DNA of 31,037 nt from Bacillota bacterium (lineage in GTDB: Bacteria; Bacillota_A; Clostridia; DSM-8532): positions 1 to 31,037 of the forward strand of contig JAFADM010000593.1 in the NCBI GenBank assembly GCA_023424865.1, read 5' to 3'. The notes under the pieces are model-generated. The model made no database searches. It worked only from the letters and a program-made list of their open reading frames with translations, and had not been told where the DNA came from. The translations under genes were made by a program, and so were the position numbers. The stretch's first letter is position 1. Each line of letters begins with the position of its first letter. Below are positions 25,408 to 31,037 of the stretch, piece by piece.

Positions 25408-26637
25408 TTGGACCGGATTATCTTTCTGGTAGATATGAATGCCTTTTTTATAAGCTGTGAAATGGCGCGCCGCCCCGAGCTTTCCGGTAAACCGGCAGCC
25501 GTGGCGGGGGATCCTAAAAAAAGAACGGGAATTATTCTTGCCGCCAATTATGATGCAAGAAAATTCGGGGTAAAAACGGCCATGACCTTAAACGAAGCCT
25601 TGAAGCTCTGCCCCCACATGCTTCTGGTTCCGCCGGATCACGACTATTATTCAGCCATGTCCAGACAGGTTATGGCTTTATTATCGGACTATTCACCCCT
25701 TCTTGAGCAAAACAGCATTGATGAGGCCTGGCTGGATATGACAGGCTCCGATACCCTTTTAGGAAGTCCACTCAAGATAGCCTCCCGCATCATGGAGGAA
25801 ATCCGGAGCAATTTAGGACTTTTTTGCTCCATTGGCATTGCAGAGAGTAAGTTTATTTCCAAAATGGCTTCTGAAATGAAAAAACCCATGGGCATTACGG
25901 CCTTGTGGAACCGGGACATTCCGGAAAAGCTCTGGCCCCTTCCGGTACGCTCCATGTACGGCGTCGGGGGTAAAACCGCTGAAAAGCTGGGGCGTCTGGG
26001 AATTGAGACCATAGGCCAGCTGGCTTCCTTCTCCCGTGAGAAGCTCATTGAAAACCTGGGAAAGGCCGGAGAAGAGCTTCACGATCATGCCAACGGCCTG
26101 GACCCCAGTCCTGTAAGCCCCCACCGGGAGGGAGAAATGAAGTCGGTGGGGCGCTCGGTAACCCTTCCGGAGGATATTACCGATCCCCAGCAGGCCCGGC
26201 TTATTCTTCTGGAGCTGTCCGACGATATCGGAACCACTGCCCGAAGCCATGGCAAAAAAGGGCGTACTGTTCAGATAACCCTTAAGTACACTGATTTTAA
26301 GGTGGTTACACGTCAAACCACCGTCCCGCCTACCTGCACCTCCCGAGAAATCTATGAAGCGGGTTGGGAGCTTCTAAAGCGTCATTGGAACCTGCATCGG
26401 GCCGTGCGCCTTATTGGCATCACCCTCTCCGGCTTTGAGGACGAAAGTGAGGTGCAGCAGTTAAGCCTTTTTGACTTCGGCAGTGTGGAAAGCACCCCGG
26501 AGGTAAGGGGGAAGAAAAAGCTTGAGGAGCTGGACCGGGCACTTGACGAAATACGAAGCCGCCATGGCTATGACAGCATCAACCGGGCCGTTCTTTTCAA
26601 GAAAAAGGCTCCTCCTCCCCCCGACAACCAGCACTAG
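25408..26637 (+). CDS. dinB: DNA polymerase IV (Y-family translesion polymerase)
   Basis: From the TTG at 25408 the protein has 409 residues and starts MDRIIFLVDMNAFF, as Y-family polymerases do; GAAAGTGGTG lies 6 nt upstream. The frame is also open to a TTG at 25390 with no better ribosome binding site. Catalytic carboxylates are D9 (LVDMNAFF) and D105-E106 (SIDEAWLD), with the aromatic steric gate at F13/F14. Palm, fingers, thumb (helix-hairpin-helix MYGVGGKTAEKLGRLGI) and little-finger domains are all present. QLSLF at 351-355 is a canonical beta-clamp-binding motif. The enzyme copies damaged DNA without proofreading. The stop overlaps the first bases of the 86-bp intergenic repeat, whose hairpin may also serve as its terminator. 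It is divergent from the hybrid kinase and convergent with the nitroreductase. Ordinary core gene, no damage seen. Confidence 0.95.
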   Translation: MDRIIFLVDMNAFFISCEMARRPELSGKPAAVAGDPKKRTGIILAANYDARKFGVKTAMTLNEALKLCPHMLLVPPDHDYYSAMSRQVMALLSDYSPLLEQNSIDEAWLDMTGSDTLLGSPLKIASRIMEEIRSNLGLFCSIGIAESKFISKMASEMKKPMGITALWNRDIPEKLWPLPVRSMYGVGGKTAEKLGRLGIETIGQLASFSREKLIENLGKAGEELHDHANGLDPSPVSPHREGEMKSVGRSVTLPEDITDPQQARLILLELSDDIGTTARSHGKKGRTVQITLKYTDFKVVTRQTTVPPTCTSREIYEAGWELLKRHWNLHRAVRLIGITLSGFEDESEVQQLSLFDFGSVESTPEVRGKKKLEELDRALDEIRSRHGYDSINRAVLFKKKAPPPPDNQH

Positions 26638-26721
26638 TACCTTATCGCTCAGAAGTGCCGATAAAAACAAGTTGTTTCATCCGCGCTTCGTATTCATCGG
26701 GTTGCGGGCATAGCCCGCTTT
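26636..26721 (+). repeat. Intergenic repeat, copy A
   Basis: An 86-bp stretch that aligns with the reverse complement of 29970-30056 with about 18 mismatches and one gap (about 78 percent identity). It ends in a hairpin, GCGGGC-ATA-GCCCGC followed by TTT. It fills the gap between the convergent dinB and nitroreductase genes and may act as a terminator for dinB. Orientation is opposite to copy B. Confidence 0.8.
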
Positions 26722-26730
26722 GGCTCTTTA

Positions 26731-27567
26731 TCAGCGTGGGACATAGGTAATGATGTATTCCGTAAGCTCCGGCAGTGCCAGGCCGGGGTCTTCATCAGAC
26801 CAGCTTCCTGAAAGGCCTGCTTCTTTCGCAGCCAATTCAAAATGGCACATGGCAATGCCTATATCCAGTCTCTGGATGTCAAATTCCATCATTTTCCCAT
26901 AGCCCTTGGTACGGCATACATAGAAATGATAGCGCTCCCCATCCTTCACAACGCGCCAGGGCTGCTTATTGGAAGCGGAAGGACCGATGCGGACCATTTC
27001 CAGAGCCTCTTTAAAGGTACCGGCTGCTTCGGGTTCCAGGGGCGTTTCAAAGCTTTTATTAAAAAACAGCTCCTGAAAGCTCTTCCTGTTCCGTGCACCC
27101 ACGTATTTAACCATGAGGCTTTCCAAAAGACTTCGCTTGTCGGCTGAAAACCCTACGGGAGTTATGGCGGGAAGCTCCTCCGAGGCCTTTAAATTCAGAG
27201 CCTTGGCGAATTCACCTCTTTTAAAGGTGCCTCCCAGCCAGCAGGTTCCAAGCCCCAGTGAGGTGGCGTACAGGATAATTTCTTCAAAAGCGTAGCCCAG
27301 ATTTTCCTCATATCGGGGCTTTTTCTCCACTGCCGCACACAGAAAGGTTGTTGCGCCTTTAATTACCCCGTAGGTTCCAAGCTTTACATCCTCTTCCTTC
27401 TTGTCCGTGTCCACCAGCGCAAAGCGAACCGGCAGGCCAAACGGCCCCTGATTGTCCTTAAAGCTGTTCTCAAGCTTATGCCTGAGCTCCCCAGTAAGGG
27501 CTTCTCTCCTGTAGGTGCGCATGGACTGTCTTAATTCCATGGCTTTTCTGACATTTAAAATAGCCAT
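26731..27567 (-). CDS. Nitroreductase-family flavoprotein
   Basis: A 278-residue cytosolic protein with AAGGGAGGT 7 nt before its ATG. It resembles the larger two-half nitroreductase-like group (putative TM nitroreductase type): a first half with RQSMRTYRREAL, where the Arg and Ser would contact FMN phosphate, LGLGTCWLGGTF near 105-116, then a second half with IGPSASNKQPWRVV near 192-205, which is the usual FMN-binding SASNxQPW motif. Such enzymes use FMN and NAD(P)H to reduce nitro compounds, quinones or other electrophiles, or to dehydrogenate ring or peptide substrates. It is the last gene of a three-gene operon after the radical SAM and Fe-S aldo/keto reductase genes, with a 41-nt gap before it. 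The substrate cannot be deduced. Confidence 0.85.
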   Translation of the reverse strand: MAILNVRKAMELRQSMRTYRREALTGELRHKLENSFKDNQGPFGLPVRFALVDTDKKEEDVKLGTYGVIKGATTFLCAAVEKKPRYEENLGYAFEEIILYATSLGLGTCWLGGTFKRGEFAKALNLKASEELPAITPVGFSADKRSLLESLMVKYVGARNRKSFQELFFNKSFETPLEPEAAGTFKEALEMVRIGPSASNKQPWRVVKDGERYHFYVCRTKGYGKMMEFDIQRLDIGIAMCHFELAAKEAGLSGSWSDEDPGLALPELTEYIITYVPR

Positions 27568-27608
27568 AGTCTAACCTCCCTTGTTTATTTTAATAATCAT
27601 AAGCTATT

Positions 27609-28799
27609 TCATTTAACTCTCATAATCCGTCTTACCACTCCCACCAGGGGCTTGTATAAAAAGCCTTCCATGGACCGAGCCACATTTTTAAGCTCTCTTC
27701 GGATAGGGATGTTCTGCGGACAGTGGCTTTCGCATTTGCCGCACTCAATGCACCGAGAGGCCACTGCCGGTTTTGCAGAAAGGGCTCCCAGGGATTGAAA
27801 ATACCTTAACCTGGCCGTCCCGTCCGACATAAGAAATTTGTCATTGTAGCTTGAAAAGCAGCCGGGAATATCCACTCCCGCGGGACATGGCATGCAATAA
27901 CCGCAGGCTGTGCAGGGCACCTTGGTCTTTTCCAGCATGACAGCCTTTACCCTCTCGAAAACCTCCAGCTCCTTCCCGGTAAGGGAACCGGGTTTCATAT
28001 CCCCTGCTATCCTCAAATTTTCCTCAAGCTGGGCCTCGTCACTCATACCTGAAAGCACTACCGTCACTGACCGATGATTCCATATCCAGCGAAGAGCCCA
28101 CTCGGCCGGGCTCCAACGGCTGTTTTGATCCTTGAAGGCTTTTACCACTTCTCCGGGAAGATGGGTTACCAGCTTTCCTCCCCGCAAAGGCTCCATAACA
28201 ATGACGGGAAGCCTCTTTGAGGCCGCTGCCTCCAGTCCCTCCCGGGTGGCTTGATTATTTTCGTCAAGGTAATTATATTGAATCTGACAAAAGTCCCAGG
28301 GGTAGGCATTTAAGATGAGCAGAAAATCCTGCTTTCCTCCATGAAAGGAGAAGCCGATGTTTTTTATAACCCCTTTGCTCTTCAGTTCTTCCAGCCATGT
28401 CATAACGCCAAGGTTTACCATTCTGTCAAACATGGCCTTATCCGTGAGCATGTGTAAAAGGTAATAATCAATATAATCGGTTTTAAGCTTCCTGAGCTGA
28501 TTTTCAAGAATCTTTCTGGCGCCCTCCAGCTTTGAAACCATATAGGGCGGAAGCTTGGTAGCTATTTTGACCTTCTCCCTGTATCCCCCTTCCAATGCGG
28601 TTCCCAAAAGGGATTCACTCTTACCCCCATGGTAGATGTAGGCGGTGTCAAAATAATTAATGCCCTGTTCTATGGCCTTTCGAATCATGGCAACCGAACG
28701 AGGCTCGTCAATGGCTCCTCCCTTGGTGGGAAAGCGCATGCAGCCAAAGCCTAAAATAGACAGCTCATCGTTGTTTTTTGCGTTTAGCCGTGTTTTCAT
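27609..28799 (-). CDS. Aldo/keto reductase fused to a two-cluster ferredoxin-like domain
   Basis: A 396-residue protein starting at ATG 28799, with AAGGAG 5 nt upstream; the in-frame GTG at 28805 is too close to that site. The (beta/alpha)8 domain (about 1-290) carries the full catalytic tetrad D51, Y56, K82 and H116 and the usual GFGCMRFP opening. The C-terminal part has CTACGYCMPCP and CIECGKCESHCP, which together can bind two [4Fe-4S] clusters, so electrons may come from or go to ferredoxin as well as NAD(P)H. This fusion type is common in anaerobic Clostridia and is often annotated simply as a predicted oxidoreductase. It sits 12 nt after the radical SAM gene and 41 nt before the nitroreductase gene, so the three are probably cotranscribed and act in one redox pathway of unknown substrate. 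Confidence 0.92.
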   Translation of the reverse strand: MKTRLNAKNNDELSILGFGCMRFPTKGGAIDEPRSVAMIRKAIEQGINYFDTAYIYHGGKSESLLGTALEGGYREKVKIATKLPPYMVSKLEGARKILENQLRKLKTDYIDYYLLHMLTDKAMFDRMVNLGVMTWLEELKSKGVIKNIGFSFHGGKQDFLLILNAYPWDFCQIQYNYLDENNQATREGLEAAASKRLPVIVMEPLRGGKLVTHLPGEVVKAFKDQNSRWSPAEWALRWIWNHRSVTVVLSGMSDEAQLEENLRIAGDMKPGSLTGKELEVFERVKAVMLEKTKVPCTACGYCMPCPAGVDIPGCFSSYNDKFLMSDGTARLRYFQSLGALSAKPAVASRCIECGKCESHCPQNIPIRRELKNVARSMEGFLYKPLVGVVRRIMRVK

Positions 28800-28811
28800 C
28801 GTCACTCCTTC

Positions 28812-29912
28812 TCAACCCACCGGTTCCTCACAGGCCAGTTGACGTATTTCTTTTTTGTCAAAGAGCGCACAGCCGCCCTTATGATTCAGTTCAAGATAGC
28901 CTTCCTTTTTAAGTGCCTCAAAGAGAGGCGAATGCATAATCTCAAGGAGGGTAGCATTCTTAATGTTTTTGTCCGAATAAGGCGCAAAGGGGCAAGGCTC
29001 GGCGCTTCCGGCGGCCGTAATGTGAAAAAAGCCTCTACCTGCCGCAAGGCAGCCTCCGGACAGCTTTTCGTCACCAGGAAAGCTTATAAATAACATTTTA
29101 TCATATTTTTTCCTGGCTTTTGCAATGCCCTTATCAAGAAGCTCTCTTTCCTGTTCCCCCGGTGCCAGCTCCGCGCTTTTCCCGTCGGCAGGAACATATT
29201 CCACATAAAAAACAATCCTGCAGCCCATATGGCTAAGATATTCCAAAAACGCCTCTTCCAGTACCTTCTCGGCATTTTGAGCCGTTACGGTGAGAGAAAC
29301 GCCGTACATCATGCCGTATTCATTAAACCTTTCCATAGAGGTATGGGCTTTTTTATAGGTACCGGCACCTCTTCTGGCATCGGTGTCCGCTTCGTTTCCC
29401 TCCAGGCTGACCACCGGCACCATATTTCTATGGCGGTCAAAAAAAGCGAAATAGGCATCATCAAAAAGGGTACCGTTGGTAAATACGGGAAATAAGATCG
29501 CTTTATGAGCAGAGGCCTTTTCAAGGATATCCCTGTTAAAAAGCGGTTCGCCGCCGGCGAGCAGTATAAAGCTTATTCCAAGGCTTTCAGCTTCCGTAAA
29601 CAGGCGATCCCATTCCTCAGGCTTCAGAAGGTCCTCTTTTCTATCCTCCGAGCAGCCACCCCCAGCCCTGGAATAGCATCCCTGGCAAAAAAGATTGCAT
29701 CGGGTTTCAATACTGGCAATGAGAAAAGCCGGCACATGCTCCCCTTTTTTCTCCCATCTCCGCCGTATTTTAGCCGCTCTGGCACAACTAATACTATAGC
29801 GTAGAAGAAAGGCACGGGTGCGGTTATTTCCCCCGGAGGCTCTCAGCGCTCCTTTTACAATTTGGCGAACCCCCTCAGACAAATAGGCCTCCAAATCCAA
29901 GGTATCGGACAT
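28812..29912 (-). CDS. Radical SAM enzyme with a partial SPASM-like tail
   Basis: The ATG at 29912 is preceded by GAGGAGGT at 7 nt spacing, so it is preferred over the longer frame starting at 29948. The 366-residue protein carries the radical SAM cluster motif CNLFCQGC (C72, C76, C79), followed by a Gly-rich SAM-binding stretch LAGGEPLF. An extra cysteine lies at C87. The C-terminal part (GGCLAAGRGFFHITAAG, EPCPFAPYSDKN, HKGGCALF) looks like a shortened SPASM or twitch region with fewer cysteines than full SPASM domains, so it may hold one auxiliary cluster. The N-terminal 60 residues are a helical segment common in such proteins. SPASM-type enzymes modify peptides, proteins or small molecules, but no precursor peptide gene is seen nearby. 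It is the first gene of the rSAM, aldo/keto reductase and nitroreductase operon. The substrate is unknown. Confidence 0.88.
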   Translation of the reverse strand: MSDTLDLEAYLSEGVRQIVKGALRASGGNNRTRAFLLRYSISCARAAKIRRRWEKKGEHVPAFLIASIETRCNLFCQGCYSRAGGGCSEDRKEDLLKPEEWDRLFTEAESLGISFILLAGGEPLFNRDILEKASAHKAILFPVFTNGTLFDDAYFAFFDRHRNMVPVVSLEGNEADTDARRGAGTYKKAHTSMERFNEYGMMYGVSLTVTAQNAEKVLEEAFLEYLSHMGCRIVFYVEYVPADGKSAELAPGEQERELLDKGIAKARKKYDKMLFISFPGDEKLSGGCLAAGRGFFHITAAGSAEPCPFAPYSDKNIKNATLLEIMHSPLFEALKKEGYLELNHKGGCALFDKKEIRQLACEEPVG

Positions 29913-29969
29913 GGGTAAAACCTCCTCAATCGAAAAAGATGAATCCAATGGCTTTCACAGCTCCTATCT

Positions 29970-30056
29970 AAAGCGGGCTATGCCCGTAATCCAATAAATA
30001 TAAAGCGACCTTGAAACATCTTGTTTTTTGCTGGTGCTTCTTAGCTATAAGTTACT
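29970..30056 (-). repeat. Intergenic repeat, copy B (inverted relative to copy A)
   Basis: An 87-bp stretch on the minus strand aligning with 26636-26721 at about 78 percent identity. The hairpin core CGGGC-ATA-GCCCG and the following TTT are fully kept, as is the ACAAG-nt-TGTTTCA segment; six of the differences just before the hairpin are transitions. It lies in the leader region of the radical SAM operon. Confidence 0.8.
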
Positions 30057-30212
30057 TATGCTCTGGTTATTGTACTTCAGGGCTTTTTGAATGTCTTTTG
30101 AAACCGTAAATTTAACATCCGGGCCGTGAGCACAAGGAACATAGAGCTAAATTATATTTATTAATATTTAATTTTATAAAATTTTATTCTTTTGTCAATG
30201 GCGTATTTTAGC

Positions 30213-30243
30213 TTGACTTTAATCCGGTACTGAGATTTATAAT
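30213..30243 (+). promoter_or_regulatory. Promoter of the epimerase gene
   Basis: TTGACT (30213-30218) and a perfect TATAAT (30238-30243) are separated by 19 nt, slightly long. They lie about 73 nt before the ATG at 30316, which has AAAGGAG at 30301-30307. Confidence 0.45.
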
Positions 30244-30315
30244 TGTTATAGAGCTTTACAGCTAAACCCTGTTAGAAATTTCCAAAAGCAAAATTCACAT
30301 AAAGGAGCCGTGTAA

Positions 30316-31037
30316 ATGAAAGTATTGTTTATCGGCGGAACCGGCACCATTAGCGCAGCCATTTCCGCCCTGGCCGTAAAAAAAGGAATGGAATTGTATT
30401 TGCTTAACCGTGGCAACCGTTCTGAATTTGCTCCCCAAGAAGCAAAAATAATAAAAGCCGACATTAATGATGCTCAAAGTGTGAAGGAAAGCATTAAAGA
30501 CCTTACTTTTGATGTTATCGCCGATTTTATCGCTTTTTCTCCTGCACAGGTGGAGCGGGATTATCAATTGTTCAAGGGTAAAACAGCCCAATATATTTTT
30601 ATAAGCTCCGCATCCGCTTACCAAAAGCCCCTTTCCAGCCCCTTTATCACAGAGAGCACGCCTTTGTCCAATCCCTTCTGGCAGTATTCCCGTGACAAAA
30701 TTGCCTGCGAGGAATGGCTTATGGACAAATACCGGAAGGAAGGCTTTCCCGTAACCCTTATCAGGCCCAGCCATACCTATGGCAACACCTCCGTGCCGGT
30801 GGCCATACACGGAAACAACGGCAGTTTTTCTGTTATTGAGCGCATTCGCCTGGGAAAAAAGGTACTGGTTCACGGAGACGGCAACACCCTGTGGACACTC
30901 ACCTATAACGAGGATTTTGCCAGGGCTTTTGTAGGCATCATGGGCAATACTCATGCCATCGGGGAGACTTACCAGATTACTTCCGACGAAAGCCTCACAT
31001 GGAATCAGATATACGAAATAATCGGAGGCGCCCTGGG
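30316..31037 (+). CDS. NAD-dependent epimerase/dehydratase-like protein, N-terminal part (runs off the window)
   Basis: The frame opens at an ATG with AAAGGAG 8 nt upstream and stays open to the window edge (240 codons). It begins with a Rossmann nucleotide-binding motif, MKVLFIGGTGTIS, then an NRGN turn after the second strand, which favours NAD(P) binding. The active-site triad of extended short-chain dehydrogenases is present: SSASAY (97-102), then YSRDK with Y124 and K128. The substrate-domain part with RPSHTYG and NEDFARAFVGIMG follows. Proteins of this kind act as sugar-nucleotide epimerases or reductases in the cytosol, but related atypical members bind RNA or have no known substrate; the sequence does not decide. 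It diverges from the radical SAM operon and shows no operon partner within the window. Confidence 0.88.
   Translation, partial: MKVLFIGGTGTISAAISALAVKKGMELYLLNRGNRSEFAPQEAKIIKADINDAQSVKESIKDLTFDVIADFIAFSPAQVERDYQLFKGKTAQYIFISSASAYQKPLSSPFITESTPLSNPFWQYSRDKIACEEWLMDKYRKEGFPVTLIRPSHTYGNTSVPVAIHGNNGSFSVIERIRLGKKVLVHGDGNTLWTLTYNEDFARAFVGIMGNTHAIGETYQITSDESLTWNQIYEIIGGAL

Larger units (their letters stand above)
29913..30315. other. Intergenic region upstream of the redox operon and the epimerase gene
   Basis: These 403 nt hold no convincing gene. From left to right there is the leader of the radical SAM gene, repeat copy B (29970-30056), a mixed stretch to about 30140, a very AT-rich block (about 30145-30200) and the epimerase promoter and ribosome binding site. 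Because the flanking genes diverge, promoters in both directions are expected here. The one toward the radical SAM gene could not be placed with confidence. Confidence 0.6.

Noticed and set aside
30295..30954. 219-codon open frame on the minus strand
   Set aside because: It is the antisense shadow of the epimerase gene, which has a Rossmann motif, a YxxxK active site and a good ribosome binding site.

Overview
The window looks like chromosomal DNA of a low-to-mid GC member of the Clostridia (Bacillota), probably an anaerobe. Supporting signs are the giant SLH-anchored surface protein, strong AAGGAGG-type ribosome binding sites with many GTG/TTG starts, a ferredoxin-fused aldo/keto reductase beside a radical SAM enzyme, a hybrid kinase of the 7TM/HisKA/REC/LytS-like type, and a BTAD (SARP-like) response regulator. 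No rRNA, tRNA, CRISPR array, transposase or phage gene was seen. The genus cannot be named from sequence alone.

Layout. 1-5069 (minus): the 5' part of a secreted stalk-domain-like protein, a GT2 glycosyltransferase with a helical repeat tail, and a two-gene unit made of a membrane TIR-domain protein with an outer WD40-like propeller followed by a BTAD response regulator. 5070-5460 is a divergent control region. 5461-10738 (plus): an HD-GYP c-di-GMP phosphodiesterase and an Lhr-type large helicase. 10763-25144 (minus): a soluble PAS histidine kinase, a 2558-residue SLH surface protein with a strong terminator, a Ser/Thr kinase with an outer leucine-rich-repeat domain, a small helix-turn-helix protein, and a double-kinase hybrid sensor. 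25408-26637 (plus): DNA polymerase IV. 26731-29912 (minus): an operon of radical SAM enzyme, Fe-S aldo/keto reductase and nitroreductase. 30316-31037 (plus): the start of an NAD-dependent epimerase.

How it fits together. Most of the window is signal sensing and cell-surface biology. Two proteins have receptor-like architecture, with a cytosolic TIR or protein-kinase domain, one membrane helix and an outer propeller or LRR domain. There are also two histidine kinases, one response regulator and one c-di-GMP enzyme. The redox operon is bracketed by two diverged copies, in inverted orientation, of an 86-87 bp intergenic repeat ending in a GGGCATAGCCC hairpin. This repeat pair is the clearest structure that no gene explains. 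The most notable protein-level oddity is the hybrid kinase, whose first H-box has Gln in place of the phospho-accepting His while its LytS-like second kinase keeps its His.
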